Shown: piece after piece, positions 10,860 through 22,467 of the stretch
Layout of the letters: the number at the start of each line of letters is the position of its first letter
How positions within the stretch are numbered: the stretch's first letter is position 1
Source of the DNA: Boswellia sacra
Taxonomy: Eukaryota > Streptophyta > Magnoliopsida > Sapindales > Burseraceae
Length of the DNA: 64,000 nt
Direction: 5' to 3'
Assembly: GCA_013180625.2 (NCBI GenBank)
Contig: SNVD02012978.1
Span: 62,001 to 126,000, forward strand
The notes under the pieces: generated by a model
What the model was told of the DNA's origin: nothing
The model's database searches: none
What the model saw: only the letters and a program-made list of their open reading frames with translations
Translations under genes and position numbers: made by a program

Positions 10860-11780
10860 CCTTGGGTTTGTCCAACCCCAAATGTAAGTGCTGTTGGTGT
10901 TGGTAAATTATGAACTTAAATATTTGGTTTTATGTTGAATGTTTTTGTTGTATGCCCACATGAGTTTATGTTGTGAGAACAGAACATTGCACTGTCCATG
11001 TCAGCAAAATCTTAGCTAACCATTTGTGTTCTTATCTTATCATGTGGCTATGCTTGCTGGTATAAATATCACTCTTTCTGGACATTTTCCTTGATCTCTC
11101 CAGATCTAAAGAAGCTAACATATTGAGAGAGAGTGGTTGTTAGGCAAATTCTTGTTTAGTATCCTCATTGTTCATTGAAAAACTTGAGAAATTCAAACTA
11201 GCCAATAGATATTGTTCATTGTTCTGCTAGTATATCTAGTTTCGTTCTCTGTAGATTTTCTTTCAAGCTCTTCAGACCCAAAACAAGCTTAGATATATTA
11301 AGAGAGCCTTCTTGACCATATTCTTTCATTATATTCTTTCTTCATTAAAAAGCTTGAGGGATTCAAGCTTGTTCTATAAGGAAGGAGTCTCTTGTCTTCA
11401 TTGCTTAAAGGGATTTTGAGCTTTAGATGAGAGGGAGTCTTGCCAACACAATTAGGGGGAGCCTAACTCATTTCCAGCTTAGTTGGAGGCTTAGCTGAGC
11501 AAGACCCAAGTCAATTCAAGAGGATTGCATGCGACTTCATCAAATTTGAAAGGGAGATTCTATTTGATCTTTGTTTATGTTTGTAAGATTGTTTGTAATT
11601 GGATCTTAAGATTGATTTAGTAGATTTGCTCATGCCTTGGAAATGGCATCCATGGATGGAGGCTAAGAGGGATCTTAGCTGGACCATGTATATTGTGTGT
11701 CTTGCTCTGTTTTTTGTTTATTATTTTTTTATCACTGTTGTTCTTGATGTAGAACTTACTTGAGTTAAATCAACCTTAAA
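10860..11780. mobile_element. Unresolved LTR-like insertion in intron 5 of CRK-A
   Basis: About 0.9 kb, absent from the short intron 5 of CRK-B and CRK-C. It contains a TATA-like GTATAAATATCAC (about 11061) followed by a C/T-rich leader, as in an LTR promoter, and a start resembling copia LTRs (TGTTGGTG near 10892). No second LTR, primer site or target duplication was found, so a solo LTR is only a guess. Confidence 0.35.
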
Positions 11781-12085
11781 CCAATCTATCTGGCAATGCA
11801 TAAAATAGTAGCTATATGAACTTTCACCGAATATCCTTGCCATGCCAAAATATATATGAAATTTTTGGATTGATATCTCCATTTAATAATAAATTACTAA
11901 CTTTAAGATCACGATGTATAATTCGAAGTTGAGAATCCTGATGAAGATAAAGAATTCCTCGAGCAATGCCTCCAATTATCTTGTAACATCTTGACCAATT
12001 TAATTGTCCTTGCTTTGCGGCTTTTGTGTGTATATCAAAATCAAATTTTCAAATTAATGTACAGGAATTAAATTCGAATCTTGGA

Positions 12086-12869
12086 TAGGGGTGGTAATTC
12101 GTGCTCGCGGGTCGTGTTTGTGTCGTATCGAGCTGTGACACGATAAAGATTGACCCAACACGAACACGACCCTTTATTATTCATGTCATTATAACACGAC
12201 ACGAACACGACATGATTATTAAAAGAGTAACGCGACACGACACGACATGCTAACAAGAATAATAAACGGGTCGTAATCGTGTTAGACACGAACACGACCC
12301 ATCTAACACGATTAAGACACGTTTACATTATTGACACGACTCGATTGACACGATTATGACCCGTTAACACAATTATGACATGTTACAGAATTAGGTTTCC
12401 AATTTTTGTTAAATGACAAAAATATCCTAAGTTTTAAAATTTATTAGTTCTTAAAATTCTATTTTAAAATTTGGATACATGTAAGAACTAAAATGTCTAA
12501 AAAGTTTAATATTTTTAAATTTAATTTGTAATCGTGTCAATATTCGCGTTAATCGTGTTATCGTGTCATTCGTGTATAATATGTATTCGTGTTATTCGTG
12601 TTACTCGTGTCATAATCGTGTTCGTGTCAATATTCGTGTTAATCATATTGTCGTGTCAATCATGTATAATATGTATTCATGTTACTCGTGTCATAATCGT
12701 GTTCGTGTCAGAATCGTGTTCATGTTGAAGACTCTCAACTCGAACACGACAAATTATTAAACGGGTTGACATCTTTGACACGAACACGAATATGCCAAAA
12801 CCCAAACCCGCTTAAACTCGTGTCGTGTCAAGTCATGTTTGCGTGTCGTGTCAAAAATTACCACCTTTA
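12086..12869. mobile_element. hAT-3: hAT-type element rich in CACGACACGAACACG repeats
   Basis: 784 bp with a perfect 8-bp target duplication ATCTTGGA (12078-12085 and 12870-12877). Ends TAGGGGTGGTAATT and AATTACCACCTTTA form imperfect inverted repeats. Both halves are packed with short, partly inverted variants of ACACGACACGAACACG / CGTGTTCGTGTCGTG (12100-12370 and 12530-12850), likely transposase-binding subterminal repeats. No transposase. It lies in intron 4 of CRK-A. Confidence 0.92.
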
Positions 12870-13139
12870 ATCTTGGATATTGAACTCAATGGTCTTTGAA
12901 ATTCATATGAAAATTGATACCAAATAAGAAATGGCCAAGGCTTTTGTTGGACAAAAATTCGTAGACAAGAATCTTTTCTTCTCCCTCTAAACAGAACACT
13001 AATAGCCTAACCAAATTTCTATGATGAAGCTTGGCTACCAACATGACCTCATTCTTAAATTCTTCTACACCTTGCATGAAACTTCTCGATAGCCTTTTAA
13101 TAGCTATTTATTGTCCATTGGACAATCTTCCCTGAGAAT

Positions 13140-13915
13140 ATGCATGAATCAATGTTCAGTTCTGAAAACGTCAAGTCCACTAGCAATAACCTTGGTGAAT
13201 GTTAAAACTTTTAGGAACAAGCTCTATCTGAATGAGCTACGCTAATATCTGTAATATCATTAATCCCACCAATAAAATAATTGGCATACATTTATAGAAG
13301 CCTTCGCCTGAACTAGGTTATTCTTTTGTAAAAAGACCAACAACGAGGACTAATGATCTTTCGTAATTCTGCCAATATAAAGAAGATAATGTGAACAAAA
13401 ATGGTTTTCTTTTTTTATTATTAATCCTCCTCCCATTTTCTGTCTCCAAATTTATAGAGTCCTTAAATATTCATTTTATTTTCTTATCTATTATAGCAAA
13501 AATTCTACCAAAACACAAAAACATAATAGGGATTTTGAGCCATAAATTAAATTTGTTCCAATCTAATTTAGGCATTGGATTGGACGATCAATATAGCCCT
13601 GCCCAAATACCCCAATTACTGTTTTGGATTTTTTTTTTTAAATTGACCTGAAGATACTGAGATGATATGGGCACTTTCCCCCCTTTTTTTTGACTTCTCT
13701 CTAGGTTGGTTCAAAATAGCATTATTGTCAATATGAAAGTTTCATATGCTTCTAAAATAATGTAAAACATAATTGAAGATAAATATCTCAAATAATAGAT
13801 TACAACTTTTCTTATTAAAACAAATTTCAAAAATAAAAAATAAAAAAGCTTAACCCTCATATTCAGAGACCTCACACACGTCTGCTTTCTGTTGAGCTAA
13901 TAAACTGGTACGAAC
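13140..13915. other. Intron 3 remnant of CRK-A
   Basis: AT-rich DNA between the kinase exon containing GGFGDIYK and the exon with the IAIK-like site. Contains T-runs but no recognised element or gene. Confidence 0.45.
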
Positions 13916-14155
13916 AATATCATGCCTTGTAAATGTCACCAAATCCACCTTCACCCAATTTGTTATCAGTTGAGAATTTGTTTGTTACAAATTCAATTAT
14001 CCCTAGATCAAATTGCAAAGTATCCTGAACTTGTAAATTCATTGGCAGATGCATGACCATACGGTAAATTATGTAGGCTTGTAAGAGATTGCAATAATAG
14101 ATAATTGTACAAGCACTGAGAGACAATAGATAGCTAAGATAGATAATAAATAGCT

Positions 14156-14922
14156 TGAAGGGGTGAAATTGGGCCTCCAAAACCAGCCCAAAGACTTCAA
14201 CCAAGCCCAAAGTTTTCATCAAGTAGTACCCAGCCAATTGTTACAATTCAAAGTTAAAAGCCCAATTGAGACCTCAAGCCCAGCCCATCACCCAACTCTA
14301 CCATGATGAAAGAAAAGTAGATAAAGGGTGACGGGCAATGATGGAGTTTGACGTGGGTGAGAGAGAAATAGCAAAGAAGTAGATCCAAGGCCTTGGAAGC
14401 AGTATAAAGGAAAAACTAGCAAATGCAAGCTAGAGAATATCCGATTATAAGGGGCAGTCGGCTTTGTATAATGGACTATAAGTAGAATACAAGCTGAGAG
14501 CAGCAGGGGAATGTGACCTTGAGCTTTCCAAGGAAGCCATTCCAGAAAAGAAAGTTAACTTAGCTGGAGGTAGCCACAAAAGGGTAGTAACGGTAAAAGT
14601 GTTAAGCTTCAGATGAGGCTAGGGTATAAGCTCCCATCGAGCTCCACACAAGAAGATGGTCATGAAAATAAACTCAGACTCACTTCAGTTTTCTCTCTCT
14701 AGAACTCCTTTATTTTTTTACTTATTTATACTGTTTGTTTCCATTGGTCGAAATCCTGACTTACGTGTTGGAGTGCCTTTTATAGGTACTGCCCTAGGAG
14801 CTATAAGAGAGTCACCAGAGAACTGGACAAACAAAGGCAGTTACTATGTTACCAGAGTTCATAGAGGAGCAGAAGGGCAGCTAGGCTACTTGATTCGGGT
14901 GCAGCAAAAATGGGTTCCTTCA
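14156..14922 (+). repeat. 5' LTR of the gag-only element
   Basis: Pairs with 18398-19161. Shared blocks include AAAGTTAAAAGCCCAATTGA and the TTTCTCTCTCTAGAACTCC stretch. Terminal inverted hexamer TGAAGG/CCTTCA. Confidence 0.9.
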
Positions 14923-15519
14923 ACTGGCAACGTCTATGGGAACCTCCATACTATTTGAGGAGCCGAGGTTTTTGGGGGGAAACCTGAAATGTTGTTGAGC
15001 AGGAGGTTGTACTTCGTATCTAACTCTGTGACCGACATAGTGGTCTCGACACAGAACACCTCTAGAATTGAAGAAGATGCATCTCGTAACTAACGTCTAG
15101 GTAAAGGGACGTTCCTACCAAAGGGAAATACTGGAGAGGTCAACACAATCATGGCGAACCTAAGAAAGTAACTTGAACAAGCTAAAAGGGAAAACAGATA
15201 ACTCTACAAGAAGATGGGAGAGAAAGAGTGCGAATGAGGAGAAGCACAAGAGGAAGGTGAGGCTGAAAGCATAGGTGGCTGTAGAAAGACCCCTCCTACA
15301 CCCAGTCAAGAAGCTGAAAGAGGAGGTGGACACCACAAACAAAACCCCTGCCCAAGCAAAGAAAACACCCGTGATGTAGACCCCAGTATGTTTGATATGG
15401 TTATGGAGAAATCGAACCATATGGTGGAGAATATGATAAAAAATAATTACAATCAACCCCCTTAACTCACTTGCCCTCACCACTTAGAAAATAAGCCAAA
15501 CCCAAGTCACCGACCACAT

Positions 15520-16450
15520 AAACAATGTTCTAAAGCTAAAGAATTTTACCACGCCTACCCTAAAATTATTTGACAAGAAAGGAGACCTCGAAAAGTATCT
15601 TTTTCATTGCCACTAAAAAATGACCCTAGAAACTCTTGATGATGCACTACTTTGCAAAGTTTTTCCCGTGACTTTAAGCGGGCCGGCTTCGAGGTGGTTT
15701 AGATTGCTGTCACTATGGTTAATTGCTAACTTCAATGAGCTAGCACAGGTTTTTCTCTCTCAGTTGCTCAGGAATAGAAGGCAACCGAGGACCATCACAG
15801 ACCTTTATTCCTTGAAACGAGCTCAATGAGAGAAGTTGGGATAGTACATAGCCAGCTTCAACAACGAGCTTACTTAGGTGGAAAAATATGACTCAGAGGT
15901 GGCATTTGGTGCTTTCAAATATGTGATGAGGATCGGAACCAAATTCCATCAATATTTGATTTGGAAGAGCATAAGAAAGATAGAGGAGATCATAGCTAAG
16001 GCAAAAGGGTGGATTCGCTTGGAAAGTGAGGAAGCTACCCAACGACGTGGAACTGGCTTGATAGCAAGAGAGGAACACAACATGGATAACTATCTGCATG
16101 AAAAAAAGAGGGAGAACATAACCTGAAGAAAGGAACCAGAAGTGGTAGAAGCTAGATGTAGGGAGACCAAAACTCCCTCTAATACCACTAAAGGCTTCAA
16201 TCGTAGAGATTTAACAAGAGAACAAGGATAGAGGCATTTTAGGACACCCAAACCTTTGCTGGAAAAGTCCACCCAGGATAAGAGTGCATATTGCTTATTT
16301 CATGAGAACTAGAGGCACTTGACAAGATATTGCAAAAACTTTAGAACCCATATAGAGATTATGATCAGAAAAGGGATGTTGACTGGTTATATGGTAGAAG
16401 ACGCAGCGAAAGTTGAGCATGAGCAAGGACAAACTTGACAACAACCTGTA
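15520..16450 (+). pseudogene. Decayed Ty3/gypsy gag
   Basis: Translating through stops gives a retrotransposon gag core: FTTPTLKLFDKKGDLEKYLF, DALLCKVFPVTLSGPASRWF (about 15640-15705), NFNELAQVFLSQLLRNRRQP (about 15731-15790) and EKYDSEVAFGAF. A nucleocapsid-like YC-FHE--RHLTRYC pattern lies near 16285-16335. There are several in-frame stops (near 15826, 15837, 15870). The DALLC...GPA-W arrangement is typical of plant gypsy gag. No protease active site could be confirmed afterwards. Confidence 0.7.
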
Positions 16451-16919
16451 ACAGTGGCAAAACCCAAAACAGAGGGGCCTAAAGTAAGGTACATAGCAGA
16501 AATTAATGGCAGAAAACATATCTATACCATACGTAGGAAATCAAGCTATATGGCATGAGCCCAACCTGATTAGATGGTTTTGACCAAAACAAATATAGAT
16601 TGAAAAGGACTATGATAGAGCAAGAAGTACTTGGGCAAGGGATCTCCCCTCTTCATTACATTGGATTGTAAGCAAATTTCTGAACCTTAAGACACTTTTC
16701 AACTTATAAAATACTATACTTGATATGAGGTTACATGTAATGTGCCTTGGGGGAGTCATATATGAAGCTTTTTATATGACTGTAATACGAGAAATTGTGT
16801 GTAGAAACTTTTTTATGATCATAACTATAGACAAACATGGTTCAGATTGTCCTAAGGGAAATAAAATAGTCTTTTGTGCAAAAATTATGTAAGAATGATT
16901 GCTGGTTAATTTCTTTACT

Positions 16920-17970
16920 GTTGACTATATGCCAAATCAATGGTTCCTATCGAGACCAAGGCATTTGGGGTTTTTGAGTAGTTTCTGAAAGCCCAAATCA
17001 AGAGGTTCTCTTCAAAATTAAAGCATTTAGGGTTCTGAGTATGTTCTGAATGCCCAAATCAAGGGGTTCCTATCAGATTTGGGGTTCTGAATATGTTTTG
17101 AGTGCCCAAATCAAGGGGTTGCTATCGAGACCAAAGCATTTGGGGTTCTGAGTAGGTTCTGAGTGTCCAAATTAAGGATACATTTGGGATTGTAAATAAT
17201 TTTTGAGTGTCCAAATCAAAAGGTTCCTATCATGACCAAAGCATTTGGGGTTTTGAGTGCCCAAATTAAGGAGTTCCTATCGGAACCAAAGCATTTGGGG
17301 TTCTAAATATGTTATGAGTACCCAAATCAAAGGGTTGCTATCACAACCAAAGCATTTAGGGTTCTAAGAAGGTTTTGAGTGCCCAAATCAAAGGTTTCCT
17401 ATTAGAACTAAAGCATTTAAGATTCTGAGTAGGTTTTGAGTACCCAAATTAAGGGTTCTTACAGGGACCAAAGCATTTGGGGTTTTGAGTAAGTTTTGAA
17501 TGCCTAAATCAAAAAGGACCTTTGTCAAGTCTCAAGCATTTAGGAACAATGAGGGTCACAATACTGAGTGCCCAAGTCAAAAGGGATTTTGTTCAAGTCT
17601 AAAGCATTTGGGAATAGGTAGGATCATAACACTGAATGCCCAAATCAAAGGGGATCATGATTGCGTCCAAAGCATTTGGGAACAAGAGGGATTAGAATAC
17701 TAAAGGATTAGAATACTGAATGTCCAAATCAAATGAGACCCTAGTCTGGCCCAAAGCATTTGGAAACAAAAAGGATTAGACTACTAAGAACCCAATTCAA
17801 GAGGGTTTAGGAACAAGAGAAATTATAATGCTTAGTGCCTAAAATTCAGGGGGAATCCAAAAAGACTTCAAGGATTTAGGAACAAAAGGGAATAAGACTA
17901 GTGAGTGTCCAAACCTAGAGATCCCTATAGGGTCCAAGGCATTTAGGGGCATTTGGGAATAAGGAGACAG
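16920..17970 (+). repeat. Minisatellite inside the gag-only element, about 17 units of 50-70 bp
   Basis: Each unit carries two landmarks: GCCCAAATCAA(G/A)GGGTTCCTATC and CCAAAGCATTTGGGGTTCTGAG. Unit starts are near 16990, 17050, 17103, 17165, 17211, 17259, 17319, 17381, 17441, 17501, 17570, 17638, 17722, 17790, 17837 and 17907. Units become longer and more divergent to the right. It lies directly upstream of the 3' LTR. Confidence 0.92.
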
Positions 17971-18397
17971 ATTATAGTAGTACTCGAATCGAGGTGGGAA
18001 AGATTGCAGACTGCCAGAGTCTTAGGGGCATCTTTAATAAGGTTTAAGCATCTGGGTACAAGAGGAGCAGATTGGTTACTAGGAGATAGGCCATTGTGAA
18101 GTGTGGGCGAATAAAGGGAAAGCAGGTAAATAGAGGACCCCAAACTGGGGTAGACCTTTAGAAAGCAACTGGAGTGTTGAAAAAATCATTTTTGAGAGTT
18201 AGCAGACCCTATCTAGCCCTAAGAGGGGGCATATAAGAAGTCTTAACATTGGCAACCTAAGGTTCTTTAGAGATCAATTACTAGAGCAAGAGGTGTTATA
18301 GGCGGTCCAAAGGTTCAAGGGCCAAAAGACAAAAAGATTAACTTTTTGCACATGGGCTTTTAGCTTAATTAAGCCCATGTCCAAAAAAGGGGGCAAA

Positions 18398-19161
18398 TGA
18401 AGGGGTGAAATATGGCCTCCAAACCTAACAAAGACTTCAACCAAGCCTAAGGTTTTCATCAAGTAGTGCCTAGCCAATTATTATAATTCAAAGTTAAAAG
18501 CCCAATTGAGACCTCAAGCCCAGCCCATCACCCAACTCTACCATGATGAAAGAAAAGCAAAGAGAGGGTGATAGGTTATGATAGAGTTTGATATGGGTGA
18601 GAGAGAAATAGCAGGTAAGCAGATTCAAGGCCTTGGAAGTAATACAAAGGAAAGACTGGCAGATGCAAGCTGGAGAAGATCCGATTAGGGGGGCCAGTCA
18701 GCTTTGCATAGTGGACTATAAGTAGAATACAAGCTGAGAGCAGTAGGGGGGATGTGACCTTGAGCTTTCCAAGGAAGCCATTCCAAAAAAGAAAGTTAAC
18801 TCAATTAGAGGCAACCACAAAAGGGCAGTGACGGTGAGAGTGTGGAGCTCGAGACGGGGTTAGGGTATAAGCTCCCATTGAGCTCCACGCAAGAAGGTGG
18901 ACACAAAAATAAACTCAACCTCACTTCAGTTTTCTCTCTCTAGAACTCCATTATTTTTCTGCTTATTCATACTCTTTGATTTTCATTGGCTAGAATCTTG
19001 ACTTGGGAATCGGAACACCTTTTGCAGGTACCCCAGTAGCTGCCACAGAGACACTAGAGAACTGGACAAATAAAGACAGTTATTGTGTTGCCAGAGTTCG
19101 TAAAGGAGCAGAAGGGTGGCTAGGTTGCTTGATTCTGGTGCAGCAAAATTCGATTCCTTCA
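18398..19161 (+). repeat. 3' LTR of the gag-only element
   Basis: Starts TGAAGGGGTG right after the purine tract at about 18383-18397 and ends TTCCTTCA. Roughly 10 percent diverged from the 5' LTR by eye. Confidence 0.88.
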
Positions 19162-19776
19162 TAACTTTTAGAGTTTACAATTATCTTCCAGTATAGCATT
19201 ATTCTTCTCTCTTGCTATCCTACTTAGGAAACAATATCCCCCAATGAAAAGCACCGCAGTTGCTACAATTGAGGCAACGATAGTGATGATTAATGTAGAT
19301 GAAATTTTGTTTTCTTCTTCTACAAGAATAGAATAGTAATATGTTCAATCAATTTGGGATACTAGAAATTCATGGTTAGTCAGTTTCTATGATAAGTTTA
19401 ACGAACGGGTTAGGAACATATACTGCTAAATTTCGTAGTAAGGAATGTCATCAAGATTGCAAAAATCTGCAGAATAACATAAAACATACAAATTTAACAT
19501 CTTTGTTTCAACTCAAAGTATCACCCTTAAGGATTACATATTTAAAATTAGTGTGTGTTCGACTTAAAATAATAAAAGGATAAAAATCACTGAAATTATA
19601 ATCCTCTCCAATCGAAATGATCAAGCCTTTCTTAAAAACGATGAAAAGAAAAGGTTATAAACTTAACCTTTAGGCCTTGTGAACGGAACAGATGGTACAG
19701 GAGAGAGATACGATGGCTTCGGTGTTGGTGTCGCTGTTATGTTTTCATTATAAAATGGATATGTTGCGGAACAGCT

Positions 19777-20102
19777 TATTAGAGGGCTTAAAATATTAAT
19801 GTTAAGCCCACATCTACAAGCTTAAGCTTTTAGAAAAAGTGATAAACTTAACATAGTATCAAAACCATAATGATCCAATGATCACAAATTCGAATCCCCT
19901 ATGTGTTATTTAAAAATTAATTAAAAAAGTGTTATTGTTTGGTCTGCTTATAAGACTCGTTGAGGCATGTGAGGCTCAACCCAGTTCACGTTGCAAATGC
20001 ACGAATTCTTGCACATGAGAAGACGTATTAGATAGCTTAAAGTATTAATGTTAAACTCACATCTATAAACTTAAGCTTTTAAAAAAAGAAGCAAACTTAA
20101 CA
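19777..20102 (+). mobile_element. TRIM-A: miniature LTR retrotransposon inside CRK-A
   Basis: About 326 bp with two 77-bp direct terminal repeats (19777-19853 and 20026-20102) that start TATTAGA and end CTTAACA. The base after the first repeat reads TAGTATCAAAACC, a decayed form of the iMet primer site TGGTATCAGAGCC in which all differences are G to A. Just before the second repeat CACATGAGAAGACG corresponds to the polypurine tract CACGTGAGGGGGCG of the sister copy at 58600-58887. It interrupts the second DUF26 between PSCN and the YPFYN linker. Clear target duplication was not found. Confidence 0.82.
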
Positions 20103-20729
20103 CACCGCAATTACAACTTGGAAACAACACTCTTGGTCCCAAATTCGTTGTCCCTGAATTCGAAAAAGATTGCTCAAGACATGTATTACAATCACTACCT
20201 GACAGGTCTAGCGTGCACTAGACTTTTTCCAGTCGCAAACCTTTTTGAAGAACTTGCAGCTACTCCCATCAAATCCCGTACTAGGCTGTCAAAGCGGTTT
20301 TGGCCTGTAGTAGTGTTTGTATTATACGTGGCGATGCTGGGATTGAAGTCATAGGTAGAAAAGAACCCCTGGTTTGAATGACGCAAAAGGCACTGATCGT
20401 ACCGAATTATGTACACTTTTTGAACAAGACAGAGTTTAGTTACATTTGACGCAGTCTCGGCATGTGCTGGCAGCGACATCGCCGCGACAAAGAAAGCGGC
20501 CGTGACCCTGTTAAGATCCTGGCCTGCAGTGACGTTGGAGAAACCGTTGCTGCAGCTGGCATTGGAGACAAGTGAAGAGAGGAAAAGATTGAGGTTGGAT
20601 TCGTAGGTGCTGTTATTGGTGAAAGTTGTTGTGTTTGAGCAATCATGATAAAAGTATGTTGGGTGATCAGCTACTCTAATGGAGCGGATCAGCAAGCTTA
20701 AAAGAGAGAAAAAATAGAACACCAGGGAT

Positions 20730-22089
20730 TTCGCAGAAGGATTTTTTTTTTTTTTTTTTTTTGTGATATTGGTGAAGAGATGTATGAAAACATGTTATGT
20801 TAAGTCAAACATATACATGAATTTGCAGAAAAGACTCAATTGGACAAGTCAATAAAGTTATGTCAAGCCAACTTAATTTTATCTCATGGTGTAAAAGTAC
20901 AGAAAATTCGAGTCAAATGTTTGTTCGTTGGAAAGCGAAAATACGTTTAGGAGACTGCAGCAGAAGTAGATATTAAATGCGCAACGTTTATAACTTCTAG
21001 ACTCAATATTTTTTATTTTAATATTTTCTAAGATACCCCCGTTGATATTATAATAAATTACCCCATTGATTTGGCAAAAATATAATATGATAAAATATAA
21101 TGATACTCTTCTAAAATTCTATTTCAAATTTTGCGTTGCAAATCATACATATTTAATTAATGATTAATAAGTGAATAGGTTAATGATATAATAAATGATA
21201 TGTAAATTTATAATAAATCATTTGGAATGTATGATTTTAATTATCGTATCCAGCTTAATTGTGGAAAGCTAATGCATATATATTTGCATTGGCCACGTCC
21301 ATGTGAATTAGGAATGAAAAAAACTGTCTCGACTACCTTAGCTTGACCTTGGGGAACCCACTATAATGTTTGGTTCCCTTTTCATAGGAATTATGATATT
21401 TTCCTGATCTTAGCTACACCTTAATTTTTTACAGATCTTATGCCACATGGATTTTACTGACTTTAAGTGGTTAAGATCTATTATATTCTCTCTCCTCACT
21501 CATTTATTGTTATATTTTACTAAGGTGAATGTCAAATTAGGAAAGAATCCTAATCCTTTTCATAGGCCTATCACCCTTGCTTTCCACAACCCTTTTGGAA
21601 TATTTGCATAGTAAATAAATATATGATTATTGGTTAATGTAAAATTGAAAAATCTTAACCACTCGAGGTCATGTTAATAAAACTATAATGGATAATCGCA
21701 GGATCAGAGATAGTTGCATAAAATTATAGTCATAAAGGAACTTATGAAATAATCCAATAAAAATTTTGTCAAACAAAAAAGATTATCTTAATCTTTGGAA
21801 AATTCTAACATACTTGAGTTAATATAATCTTTGTACTTATAATATAATGCTTGGTACTAATACCTAACAATCTTGTAGAATGATTTAAATTTTTTATCAT
21901 ATAGGTAACCTATGCATTTCTAAATTTTAATCTTCCTATTTACAAATACACGTGAGAAGATAAAAAAGAGGTAATTATGCCTCTTAATTTTTTTATTTGA
22001 TTGAAGACTATTCCTAGGGGAAAAGAAGAAATTCAAGTTGATTGCAAATGTTTTATTTTTTGTAAAGAATAATCAATGCTCATCACTTA
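20730..22089. other. AT-rich DNA upstream of CRK-A
   Basis: Starts with a T-run of about 23 (20741-20763). The rest, including the former CRK-A promoter, has no gene I can support. Short AATATAATAAATGATATG-like motifs near 21190 recur near 25725. Confidence 0.4.
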
Positions 22090-22467
22090 GGGGCAATTTT
22101 TTGTTTTATCTAAAATTTGAATTGATATGAATTTAACTAAAATCTGAATATGTCTAAATATAAAAATCCGAATGATATATTTATTTTCTTATTTTAATAA
22201 ATGAATTGAAATGTCTAAAAATTGATTATTTTACACACACATATATATTTGCATTCCAAAATTTATTATGAATTTAATTTATTTATATGTGTATAATTGG
22301 GTAAAGAATTTATTTTTAATGAAAGAATTTGATATATAAATAAGCTAAATGATTATAAAATTATTTTAAAAATATATAGAGATCCATGATATAAAAATAG
22401 AAGTAAATAATAATGTTCCAAAATTAGAGTATTAGGCTATATACAAATTGATCATAAATAAATTTTA
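22090..22467 (+). repeat. Left part of a duplicated intergenic segment (copy 1, split by CACTA)
   Basis: Aligns by eye with 28185-28590 across its full length (shared AATAATAATGTTCCAAAATT, TTGATATATAAATAA). The homology continues after the CACTA element, from 25472 to about 25650. Copy 2 at 28185-29200 has no CACTA there. Confidence 0.75.

Larger units (their letters stand above)
14156..19161 (+). mobile_element. TR-GAG-like Ty3/gypsy element: LTRs and gag only, with internal minisatellite
   Basis: 5006 bp. 5' LTR 14156-14922 and 3' LTR 18398-19161 (about 765 bp each) begin TGAAGG and end CCTTCA and differ at roughly one site in ten, so this is an old copy. Flanking 5-mers TAGCT (14151-14155) and TAACT (19162-19166) are a near-matching target duplication. 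The primer site after the 5' LTR (CTGGCAACGTCTATGGG, about 14924) resembles that of TAT-lineage gypsy elements. A polypurine tract AAAAAAGGGGGCAAA precedes the 3' LTR. Only gag remains are coding; no RT or integrase is visible, and a 1-kb minisatellite fills the space. It sits in intron 2 of CRK-A, in opposite orientation. Confidence 0.88.
9940..20722 (-). pseudogene. CRK-A: cysteine-rich receptor-like kinase pseudogene, split by several transposons
   Basis: Read right to left. Ectodomain remains at 20722-20118: signal-peptide-like start, then HDCSNTTTFTNNSTYESNLN. The first DUF26 cysteine motif is destroyed by a frameshift (AAFFVAAMSLPAHAETA), and the second DUF26 is shortened and changes frame before SGSDCNTCLEQSF. 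Linker YPFYNENITATPTPKPS lies near 19690-19770, the membrane span with IITIVASIVATAVLFIGGY near 19190-19320, and the kinase start with NKLGEGGFGDIYK at 13920-14040. Exon 4 (about 12940-13138) has a stop just before the IAIK lysine. Exon 5 (about 11800-12010) keeps HRD but loses DFG through an indel. Exon 6 is at about 10400-10545; exon 7 (about 9940-10285) is frameshifted after FLCVHA. It cannot encode a kinase. Confidence 0.9.

Noticed and set aside
12534..12760. Overlapping frames with CHSC/CYSCH repeats
   Set aside because: These are translations of the CGTGTTCGTGTCA repeats of hAT-3, not a cysteine-rich protein.
16920..17970. CRISPR-like array
   Set aside because: Repeat units are contiguous and diverged with no unique spacers, in a plant retrotransposon; it is a minisatellite.
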